Notes under the pieces: model-generated
What the model was told of the DNA's origin: nothing
What the model saw: only the letters and a program-made list of their open reading frames with translations
Database searches by the model: none
Position numbers and translations under genes: made by a program
Shown: positions 9,634 to 16,549 of the stretch, in pieces
Position numbering within the stretch: the first letter of the stretch is position 1
How the letters are laid out: each line of letters opens with the position of its first letter
Assembly (NCBI RefSeq): GCF_000014225.1
Contig: NC_008228.1
Coordinates: forward strand, 2,542,001 to 2,606,000
Source of the DNA: Paraglaciecola sp. T6c
GTDB taxonomy: Bacteria > Pseudomonadota > Gammaproteobacteria > Enterobacterales > Alteromonadaceae
Reading direction: 5' to 3'
Length of the DNA stretch: 64,000 nt

Positions 9634-10107
9634 TTATCCTAATTTTTTGCTCATTTTAGAGGCGCTAATCATACCAACTACCATAGAGAGTATGAAAGCA
9701 TATATACCCATATCGCCACTGGTTATGTTGGTTAATGCAGGCCCTGGGCATATTCCGGATATTCCCCAGCCGATACCAAACAGCAATGCACCGAAGATCA
9801 GCGGTTTATCGATGTCAGTTTTTGTTGGCAGATGAAGTGAGCTACCAAGTATCGTTCTATTTTTGGGTTTAACGAATGCCCAATACAAAGGCATGTACAC
9901 GGATATTCCACCCATCATCACAAAGGCGAGGGTTGGCTCCCATGCACCAAATACATCAAGAAAGCCAATGACACGAGCAGGGTCAACCATAGTTGAAATT
10001 GTTAAACCGGCGCCAAATAAAATCCCCGACAACAAAGCAACTAGATTATACGTCGAAGTAGAAACCTGTGATGTAACCGCATTGTTACGGGCATTAGTCA
10101 CTTGCAT
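9634..10107 (-). CDS. YeeE/YedE half-transporter (DUF6691 type)
   Basis: This is a 157-residue membrane protein with about four helices. It has the conserved SGICPGPAL segment seen in the second half of YeeE/YedE (COG2391) proteins. Family members such as TsuA move thiosulfate or related sulfur compounds through conserved cysteines. Here one family protein is split in two genes, as in PmpA/PmpB pairs. It shares one base with the upstream partner and lies 5 bases before the ArsR gene, so it is in the same operon. Confidence 0.85.
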   Translation of the reverse strand: MQVTNARNNAVTSQVSTSTYNLVALLSGILFGAGLTISTMVDPARVIGFLDVFGAWEPTLAFVMMGGISVYMPLYWAFVKPKNRTILGSSLHLPTKTDIDKPLIFGALLFGIGWGISGICPGPALTNITSGDMGIYAFILSMVVGMISASKMSKKLG

Positions 10108-10586
10108 TATGCACCTCCAAACAGGTGTTTAATCATTGCAACCGTGAGAATGGCGGAAACCATAAACACACAGGTTGCGGTAATTGAGCGAGCAGATAAT
10201 CGACTAATACCGCATATACCATGGCCACTGGTGCAGCCTGAACCCAGGTTAGTACCAAAACCCACTAACAAACCGCCAATTACCATCAATGATATATTGA
10301 TGACATTGTTGCTACTCGCACTAAAAGCACTGGGAAAGGTATCAGGCAATGAAAAGCCAAACACACTGGTGATCAATGGCGCAATCACTAACCCAAGAAT
10401 GAAGAACCAACGCCATTTGTTGTTCTCGCTATTGTTATTTTTACCACCACCATTGTGACTAAAAATAGCGCCGAAGGTGATACCGGAAATACCGGCAATT
10501 CTGCCATTAAACAGCATCAGCGCAAAAGCACCTAAGCCAATTAAACCGCCGCCTAAAAAGGCCTGTAGAATCAAATTAGTGTTCAT
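10107..10586 (-). CDS. YeeE/YedE half-transporter, first subunit
   Basis: This is a 159-residue membrane protein and the first gene of the sulfur operon. It has the family signature GSGCTSGHGICGISRLS with two cysteines suited to relaying a sulfur group. A polar, Asn-rich loop (about residues 47-56) separates the first helices. With the next gene it should form one inner-membrane transporter for a sulfur species. The substrate cannot be decided from sequence. Its start faces a promoter region containing an inverted repeat. Confidence 0.86.
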   Translation of the reverse strand: MNTNLILQAFLGGGLIGLGAFALMLFNGRIAGISGITFGAIFSHNGGGKNNNSENNKWRWFFILGLVIAPLITSVFGFSLPDTFPSAFSASSNNVINISLMVIGGLLVGFGTNLGSGCTSGHGICGISRLSARSITATCVFMVSAILTVAMIKHLFGGA

Positions 10587-10608
10587 ATTTAGATAAACCA
10601 GGTTATAA

Positions 10609-10635
10609 ATATCGTTATTCGTAAATATACGATAT
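10609..10635. promoter_or_regulatory. Candidate operator of the sulfur operon
   Basis: Nested dyads lie 23-49 bases upstream of the first YeeE/YedE gene. The outer arms are ATATCGT (10609-10615) and ACGATAT (10629-10635). The inner arms are TCGTA (10619-10623) and TACGA (10628-10632). The AT-rich dyad and its place before an operon ending in a BigR-like repressor suggest autoregulation. The ten bases CGTAAATATA recur at 10682-10691. Confidence 0.5.
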
Positions 10636-10825
10636 TAAGGCGGCAATTTAAAGTGGTAGTTATTGCAAAGGTATATTGTTGCGTAAATATAAGGGCGTCA
10701 ATCGAGTAATACGTCATTGAGTGCTCCGATGTCTCATATCATTTCGCAAACCGGTTATCGTCACATCTGCTGATGGCTCATACTAAGAATTGATCGCTAT
10801 GCATGAGGGTTTAGATTCATTTTAG

Positions 10826-10855
10826 AAATGTGATTTTCAAAAAATGTGATTTTCA
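10826..10855. repeat. 14-base direct repeat
   Basis: AAATGTGATTTTCA occurs at 10826-10839 and 10842-10855, a 16-base period. The function is unknown and it may be a duplication remnant. Confidence 0.6.
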
Positions 10856-11223
10856 TAAGAGACTGCTTCTACGGGAATTGATAACTTCGCGTGTTAGTAA
10901 CGATGACAAGATTTTTAAGAGTATTACTCGAATTATACAAATTTGGGGATATCCCACAAGGCTGAAAAAAGCAGGCGCTAATGACTATTGGAATGATGCA
11001 CAGGCTGCTCGTAGATATTACGCAAGCGGATAGATAATAAATGGTGCTGTGCAAAGTCGACACTGTAATTTGCATCATAGGCCAAACATCAGCACAAATG
11101 AAAATGCTATGTAATGCGATAGCTGGTTACGCCAGTAAACGTGAAAGCGTGCACAACGAGTTCAGACTATCAAAATGATGAATCTGCAGTGAGCCCAAAT
11201 GCTCGCACAGATAATAGTACCAA

Positions 11224-11251
11224 TATTCGTATAATGTATATTATGTTAAAT
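11224..11251 (+). other. dif: dif chromosome dimer resolution site
   Basis: The site has a left (XerC) arm TATTCGTATAA, a central TGTATA and a right (XerD) arm TTATGTTAAAT. The centre and right arm are identical to E. coli dif, and the left arm matches at 7 of 11 positions, giving 24 of 28 overall. XerC and XerD recombine dif under FtsK control to resolve chromosome dimers. It lies in a noncoding stretch between the sulfur operon and a DUF2805 gene. The strand bias of genes and three KOPS-like motifs agree with a terminus here. Confidence 0.9.
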
Positions 11252-11549
11252 TAACTATATTAGGCGCTAAACAAGCTGGTACTCAACAGCGAGCGAAATG
11301 CGTGCCCTTCGAAAATAGAATTTTTAATCTTATTATAAGTTGTTCGGTTTACTGCCCAGCATACTCATGGCATCAGACTTATTCACTAAAGACAGCTGTT
11401 CGCTATAAACAGACCAATGTATTTCGCGTACTTGCGCACTCACCATAAGCATAACTTAGCGTATCAAAGTGATCTTAGCTGTCGCTGATTGTCGTATACA
11501 GTCGCTATGAAAAATGCACTATCACACGGTGCGCTTTAATAGAGGCAAT

Positions 11550-11825
11550 ATGAACTTGGCTAAACACAACTCAATGTCACCAGAGATATCACGCATTATC
11601 GAGATGGCCTGGGAAGACCGCACACCGTTTGAGGCTATTCATCGGGAGTATGGTTTCAGTGAGTCACAAACCATTAAGCTGATGCGTGCTAACTTACATC
11701 ACAGGGCATTTAAAAACTGGCGAGCCCGTGTCTCGGGACGTAAAACTAAACATCAGAAAATACGCAATCCGTTAGTGACCCGCGGTTATTGTATGTCCCA
11801 ATACAAAGTACGCTCTGGGAAATAA
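11550..11825 (+). CDS. DUF2805 / TIGR03643 family protein
   Basis: This protein has 91 residues from the ATG at 11550, which has GAGG just upstream. A further upstream in-frame ATG at 11514 has no ribosome site. The sequence fits the small DUF2805 family: a helical N-terminus (FEAIHREYGFSESQTIKLMR) like a helix-turn-helix, then a basic segment (FKNWRARVSGRKTKH) and a C-terminal CMSQYK. The family has no established function; the basic tail hints at nucleic-acid binding. It is the first gene to the right of dif. Confidence 0.8.
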   Translation: MNLAKHNSMSPEISRIIEMAWEDRTPFEAIHREYGFSESQTIKLMRANLHHRAFKNWRARVSGRKTKHQKIRNPLVTRGYCMSQYKVRSGK

Positions 11826-11833
11826 CAGTAGCG

Positions 11834-12649
11834 TTACTGAGTACTCTTTTGGGTTAAATTTTGCAACTCAGCCTGTAAGCTCGCTGCAGATACCTCGCCA
11901 AAGTGGCTGGAAATCATCTCGCCACTTGCATCGTAAAATAAGGTCATGGGTAAACCATGAGCCCCCATCATTGTGGCGATATCTCCTTTAGTGTCGAGTA
12001 AGACATAATTAAAATGTAAATCGATCTCTGCTAGAAACTCGGTGACCACATCCGCGGGCTCTCTTTGATTTAACATAATAAACTTGACGCTTGGGAAACG
12101 TTGTTCAGCGCTGTAAAGCACCGGCATTTCGCGTCTACAAGGTCCACACCAAGAAGCCCAAAGATTAATCACTGTTATATTTTGATTCGAGACGTGTTGC
12201 AAATTAACTGAAGCGCCCTGTGGTGTATTGAAGGCTAAATTAGGAAGTGCTGATTGTTCATTGCCTGCGTTGATAACTCCTTGAATACTGGTAAATAGCA
12301 GGACCGTTGTCGCTGCACCCGCTATCAGTATTTTTCGTTGCTGCGGGTGCCGGTGTATTTGTAACAACAGGATGAGAAGACCTGCAATGAAGCTGGAAAA
12401 CATATCAAAACCACGGTCACGTATATCTAACACTTGCCATAGCGAGTCGTAACTATCGAAAAACTTAATGACAAATACAATCCTGCCTACCACCAAACTG
12501 TAAATGACAATGCTGACCAGGGAGTCACCAACGGAAATACTTTGTTTTCTGCCTAAAATAGCCACCACTAACAGCCCTACCATGAGGCTAACCAGCAGAA
12601 TAATAGGAGATACAGGAAGCGCGAAAGAACCGAATGTGATTGATGACAA
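11834..12649 (-). CDS. Membrane-anchored TlpA/ResA-like thioredoxin
   Basis: In this 271-residue protein, the first 125 residues form about four membrane helices and resemble part of the prolipoprotein diacylglyceryl transferase fold (SLVVGRIVFVIKF and following). The rest is a TlpA-like thioredoxin domain with WCGPC (Cys168, Cys171) and a cis-proline loop GLPMTLF. The redox domain should face the periplasm and reduce protein disulfides, for example in cytochrome c maturation. The protein ends 9 bases from the convergent DUF2805 gene. Its exact substrate is unknown. Confidence 0.82.
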   Translation of the reverse strand: MSSITFGSFALPVSPIILLVSLMVGLLVVAILGRKQSISVGDSLVSIVIYSLVVGRIVFVIKFFDSYDSLWQVLDIRDRGFDMFSSFIAGLLILLLQIHRHPQQRKILIAGAATTVLLFTSIQGVINAGNEQSALPNLAFNTPQGASVNLQHVSNQNITVINLWASWCGPCRREMPVLYSAEQRFPSVKFIMLNQREPADVVTEFLAEIDLHFNYVLLDTKGDIATMMGAHGLPMTLFYDASGEMISSHFGEVSAASLQAELQNLTQKSTQ

Positions 12650-13174
12650 AAGTGGGCCCTTACTGTTTGTGATAATAAATTGAGAGAAATTAGCTAAAAC
12701 ACAGGTATAGCGCCAATTGGCATTCTAAATTGACTGACTGCTGTGGATTACACTTGAATATCGGTAAATTGTATCACTATTCTCGACTTTATCTCCATGT
12801 CAGCGGCAACCCACAGGATGAATTCTGAGACGGCAATGAATGATTGCAATGTGTATTACACCCATATAATTAGCGTTATACGGGTATGAAGATCGATAGT
12901 AAGCCCTTTGTATCTATCGTTTTATTAAAGCGAAATTTTGAGTGTGATTAATTTATCCAGACTACATAAACGGATAGGCTATTTCTTGCACTACACACCA
13001 GATGCCTAGTTGGAGCGCAGCGTAAATAAACTATTATTAATGCTTAATATGCCTGCAGAACGCTTTAAGAAAAATGTTGAATAACGTGATGATAAAACTA
13101 AGATAAATTTGAAGTTATTAGATGAATAGGCTTGCTGAAATCGCGATCCGAATGGGATACATCACTCAATATTA

Positions 13175-13214
13175 AATGAGTTAAGAGCAGCATGTCCCCT
13201 GCCCTTAACTCATT
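13175..13214 (-). terminator. gnd transcription terminator
   Basis: AATGAGTTAAG (13175-13185) pairs with CTTAACTCATT (13204-13214). An inner GCAG/CTGC pair extends the stem. It lies about 40 bases after the gnd stop and is followed on the minus strand by a short T-rich run. Confidence 0.65.
13197..13204 (-). other. KOPS-like motif pointing to dif
   Basis: CCCTGCCC on the plus strand is GGGCAGGG on the minus strand. This is the orientation expected to the right of dif. It overlaps the loop of the gnd terminator, about 2 kb from dif. Confidence 0.45.
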
Positions 13215-13256
13215 ATATTGGTTGACGTTAGTTAGGAACTAAACGTTAGTTAAACA

Positions 13257-14726
13257 CTATACGTCGTAAGTGGTTGAGGCTGTATCGCCACCACGACCAG
13301 TCCAATTGGTGTGGAAAAACTCACCTCTTGGCTTGTCAGTGCGCTCATACGTGTGGGCACCGAAATAGTCGCGTTGGGCTTGCAACAAATTCGCTGGAAG
13401 GCGCGCAGTTCTAAACCCATCAAAATAGGTTAATGCTGAGCTTAAGCAAGGAATGGCAATACCATTCATTACTGCAGTGCCAACCACATTCCTCCACCCT
13501 GCTTGAGCAGATTCCACGGTGTCTTTGAAATAAGGCGTTAGCAATAAATTTTCTAGCTTTGGATCGGTATCATAAGCTTCTTTTATCTTGCCTAAAAACG
13601 CTGAACGGATAATACATCCGCCACGCCACATTAGCGCGATACCGCCATAGTTAAGCTCCCAGCCGAACTCTTTTGCGGCTTCTTGCATTAGCATATAACC
13701 TTGAGCATAGGATACGATTTTAGCAGCAAGCACTGCTTGGCGAAGGTTTTCGATAAAGGCTTCTTTATCTCCTGTGAAGTTAACCTCAGGTCCAGTCACA
13801 ACCTTAGATGCTTCTACACGCTGCTCTTTTTTTGCAGAAATACAACGAGCAAACACAGAATCAGCGATTAACGTCAACGGTACACCCAAATCCAGTGCGG
13901 TCACCCCAGTCCATTTACCCGTGCCCTTTTGCCCTGCTGTATCGAGGATTTTTTCAACCAGAGGTTCACCGTCTTCATCTTTGAAGGCAAAGATGTCTTT
14001 GGTGATGTCGATAAGGTAGCTGTCTAATTCGGTGGTATTCCAATGCGCAAATACTTTTTGGATCTCATCAGAGTTTAAGCCAAGTACTACTTTCATTAAT
14101 TGGTAGGCTTCGCAGATGAGTTGCATGTCACCGTATTCGATACCGTTGTGCACCATTTTTACAAAATGACCCGCGCCAGCATCGCCGACCCAATCACAGC
14201 AAGGAACAACTTCGTTACCATTTTCATCAGCCACTTTGGCTGAGATAGCTTGGAAAATATCCTTAACTAATGGCCACGCTTTTTTTGAGCCGCCAGGCAT
14301 AATAGAAGGACCCTTCAAAGCCCCCTCTTCGCCACCAGACACACCCGTACCGATATACAATAAGCCTTTGCTCTCTAAATACTCAGTTCTGCGATTTGAA
14401 TCTGGGAAGTGTGTATTGCCACCGTCAATGATGATGTCGCCTTCGTCCAGAAAAGGAATAAGCTGTTCGATGAAATCATCTACAGCTTGGCCTGCTTTGA
14501 CCATCAGCATCACTTTACGTGGAGTGGCAAGAGATTCCACTAAGGATTGTACGCTGTCTGCACCGCGGATATTTTTACCTTTAGCGCGCCCGCCAATAAA
14601 TTTTTCAACCTTTGAATAACTTCTGTTATAGGCAGTTACAGTGAAACCTTTTGATTCCATATTAAGGATCAAATTCTCACCCATTACGGCTAAACCGACT
14701 AAACCGATGTCCGACTTGCTTTTCAT
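13257..14726 (-). CDS. gnd: 6-phosphogluconate dehydrogenase, decarboxylating
   Basis: This protein of 489 residues oxidises and decarboxylates 6-phosphogluconate to ribulose 5-phosphate, making NADPH in the pentose phosphate pathway. The N-terminus has the dinucleotide-binding GLAVMGENLILNM and the NRS cofactor loop. The catalytic segment GHFVKMVHNGIEYGDMQ contains the Lys and His expected. Length is slightly above the E. coli enzyme (468). The gene stands alone rather than beside zwf. The gcd gene nearby makes gluconate, so the two may feed the same route. Confidence 0.96.
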   Translation of the reverse strand: MKSKSDIGLVGLAVMGENLILNMESKGFTVTAYNRSYSKVEKFIGGRAKGKNIRGADSVQSLVESLATPRKVMLMVKAGQAVDDFIEQLIPFLDEGDIIIDGGNTHFPDSNRRTEYLESKGLLYIGTGVSGGEEGALKGPSIMPGGSKKAWPLVKDIFQAISAKVADENGNEVVPCCDWVGDAGAGHFVKMVHNGIEYGDMQLICEAYQLMKVVLGLNSDEIQKVFAHWNTTELDSYLIDITKDIFAFKDEDGEPLVEKILDTAGQKGTGKWTGVTALDLGVPLTLIADSVFARCISAKKEQRVEASKVVTGPEVNFTGDKEAFIENLRQAVLAAKIVSYAQGYMLMQEAAKEFGWELNYGGIALMWRGGCIIRSAFLGKIKEAYDTDPKLENLLLTPYFKDTVESAQAGWRNVVGTAVMNGIAIPCLSSALTYFDGFRTARLPANLLQAQRDYFGAHTYERTDKPRGEFFHTNWTGRGGDTASTTYDV

Positions 14727-15217
14727 TTCACATTCCTTAATAACGTGTACTGAGTAAAAAAACGCATACCAATATTGCTAAAACAAGGCATGGCTATTAA
14801 ATCTGATTGGCTTATAAACACTGCATGATTACTGGGGGCAAAAGCGCAATTTATCAAGGTCAACTTTAGCTCTGTGCCCAATCAGTTCAGTGTTTCGATG
14901 AGTAACCGCGTAATTTGAATAATCTCTCATCGCCGAACGACGTTTTATTCGACAACTTGGTGACGACCAACCCGCCGTGATCAACATTACTATAAGAAGG
15001 TTTCAGGTTATCTTACTAGGCTACGGTTGAAGAGTATGACATTTACTGCTGTTAAGACGCCAGTTACAAGAGCGAAAAAAATGTTTTAACGTTAAATTTA
15101 GCCCGTAATTAATCACCCCAAGCATGATTTCGCCGCTAATTTTGTATCAAGCCCTATTAACTGTATTAATATACAGTTAATATGCCGTAATTCGTAAACA
15201 TTGCTTACTGTTAATTC
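14727..15217. other. Divergent promoter region of gnd and recombinase
   Basis: This is 491 bases. The left part should hold the gnd promoter. The right end holds the LexA-type box at 15156-15181 over the recombinase promoter. No other gene or attachment-site duplication is visible. Confidence 0.6.
15156..15181 (+). promoter_or_regulatory. LexA-type SOS box in recombinase promoter
   Basis: A perfect dyad has arms ATTAACTGTAT and ATACAGTTAAT around TAAT. Its core CTGTATTAATATACAG (15161-15176) matches 14 of 16 bases of the E. coli LexA consensus core. A -10-like TATTAA (15164-15169) lies inside it, with a -35-like TTGTAT 16 bases upstream. The recombinase start is 36 bases downstream. A recombination core site is the alternative reading, but the fit to LexA is better. 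Confidence 0.75.
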
Positions 15218-16453
15218 ATGTCAATTATATTTATGCCGCTATTTCCTCATGCTGAACAACTGGACGTGGGGGTTGCTTATATTAATCAACAAGTGATGGA
15301 CTTTGACCTATCAATAAAGGACGCCGCCTACAGTTACGAGTTAGCCATTGAGTATTTGAGTGAGAACCGTTTTAACGCTAATAACTTTAAGTCGATCCGT
15401 AGTGAACTAAATCTTTTATTTAACTGGGCTTGGCGGGTGAAAGAGCTCTCCATTGCTGAAATAGACAGAGTGCAATTACGTAAGTTTGTGGATTTTTGCA
15501 ATGAGCCGCCATCAGAACTTATCACACATGCGTCATACCCGTTCTTTGTCGCGCACAAGCAAGACGGCACAATTGAGCCTAATCCCAAATGGCGGCCGTT
15601 CGTATTAAGAGACGCAGCATGCTATGTGCGAAAAACATCCACCTTAAAAGCACAGCTGTCTCTATTAAGCGGGTTCTTTTTATTTTTAAGTGACATGGAA
15701 TACTGTGATAAGAATCCTGCGGCTGTGTTGTTGCGCAGGCTGAACGTAAATAATACGCACGTTATCGAGTCTTCTGATGATGAAAAAGCGTTGAGTGAAT
15801 TACAATGGCAGAGTGTCTGGCAGCAGGTTAATCATCTTGCGGATACTCAACCAGAAAAACACCAACGCACCCGCCTACTTTTCGCCATGTTGTACTTGCT
15901 CTATCCAAGGGTCTCTGAAATAGCCGCTAGGCCAGGCTATACGCCTATGATGAGCAGCTTTATACGCCACAGAAGCGGGCATTGGGTGTTTAAAATTCCA
16001 CGCAGTAAAGGTGGCAAAAGCCGTATGATCCCCTGCCCTGATGAGTTAATTCAATGCTTGAGTCACTATCGACGTTATATAGGACTCAGTGATTTGCCTT
16101 TACCTAATGAACAAGTTCCCTTGTTTGTGCGTCACAAAGCCGGGACTCACGGGCGCGAAACAGGCATTTTAACCGCACAGCTAGGTATCGAATCTATACG
16201 TAGTATTGTGCGCTTCGTGTTTGATACTACTGCAGATAACTTAGAGGAAACAGCACCTCAAGAAGCTCACGAGCTTCGACAATTTAGCGTTCATTCGTTA
16301 CGCCATACAGGAATTACCACCTCCATTACTGCGGGGACGCCGCTACAAGTGGTGATGAAAAACGCGGGGCATGCTGACTTATCCACGCTTTCAATTTACA
16401 TCTCTACGGATATTCAACAACAAGCTGAGGCAACAGTGCCGCGTAAATTATAA
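15218..16453 (+). CDS. Tyrosine site-specific recombinase (orphan integrase)
   Basis: This protein of 411 residues has an N-terminal core-binding domain and a C-terminal catalytic domain with the full set of active-site residues. These are the Arg in LLYPRVSEIA, a Lys in the KGGKSRM hairpin, His359 and Arg362 in HSLRH, His385 in AGHAD, and nucleophile Tyr394. It is not XerC or XerD: it is longer by over 100 residues. No phage, transposon or excisionase gene flanks it and I see no direct-repeat attachment sites. The start may instead be the ATG at 15233; neither start has a good ribosome site. Confidence 0.88.
   Translation: MSIIFMPLFPHAEQLDVGVAYINQQVMDFDLSIKDAAYSYELAIEYLSENRFNANNFKSIRSELNLLFNWAWRVKELSIAEIDRVQLRKFVDFCNEPPSELITHASYPFFVAHKQDGTIEPNPKWRPFVLRDAACYVRKTSTLKAQLSLLSGFFLFLSDMEYCDKNPAAVLLRRLNVNNTHVIESSDDEKALSELQWQSVWQQVNHLADTQPEKHQRTRLLFAMLYLLYPRVSEIAARPGYTPMMSSFIRHRSGHWVFKIPRSKGGKSRMIPCPDELIQCLSHYRRYIGLSDLPLPNEQVPLFVRHKAGTHGRETGILTAQLGIESIRSIVRFVFDTTADNLEETAPQEAHELRQFSVHSLRHTGITTSITAGTPLQVVMKNAGHADLSTLSIYISTDIQQQAEATVPRKL
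16031..16038 (-). other. KOPS-like motif pointing to dif
   Basis: CCCTGCCC on the plus strand (GGGCAGGG on minus) lies within the recombinase gene and is oriented towards dif. It is coding sequence, so chance occurrence is possible. Confidence 0.4.
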
Positions 16454-16493
16454 AAGCAATTTTTACTCTCACGGGCGTACTTTCTTAAAGAGT

Positions 16494-16517
16494 AAGCCCA
16501 AGAAAGTTTGGGCTTTT
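16494..16517. terminator. Terminator between convergent recombinase and gcd
   Basis: AAGCCCAA pairs with TTGGGCTT around GAAAGT, followed by a T-run on the plus strand. It lies 40 bases after the recombinase stop and before the gcd stop, so it serves the recombinase and possibly both genes. Confidence 0.7.
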
Positions 16518-16549
16518 AAATATAGCGCTTGTTTTTAAGCCAGCCTCGC

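Larger units (their letters stand above)
10587..11549. other. Long noncoding region containing dif
   Basis: This is 963 bases without a convincing gene. A 67-codon frame at 10830-11033 has no ribosome site or recognisable domain. The region holds the sulfur-operon operator candidates near 10609-10691, a short tandem repeat at 10826-10855 and the dif site at 11224-11251. The remainder is AT-rich and featureless to my eye. Confidence 0.7.
12650..13256. other. Noncoding region between thioredoxin gene and gnd
   Basis: This is 607 bases with no convincing gene. It contains the gnd terminator hairpin, a KOPS-like octamer in that hairpin, and a direct repeat ACGTTAGTTA at 13225-13234 and 13243-13252 just after the gnd stop. 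The thioredoxin promoter should lie near 12650-12800. Confidence 0.6.

Noticed and set aside
10830-11033. 67-codon open frame in the dif region
   Set aside because: It begins within a short direct repeat, lacks a ribosome site and matches no family I know. An old gene remnant remains possible.
15218-16453. Integrase as evidence of a prophage or genomic island
   Set aside because: No other phage, plasmid or cargo genes and no flanking direct repeats or tRNA are visible; neighbours on both sides are ordinary metabolic genes.
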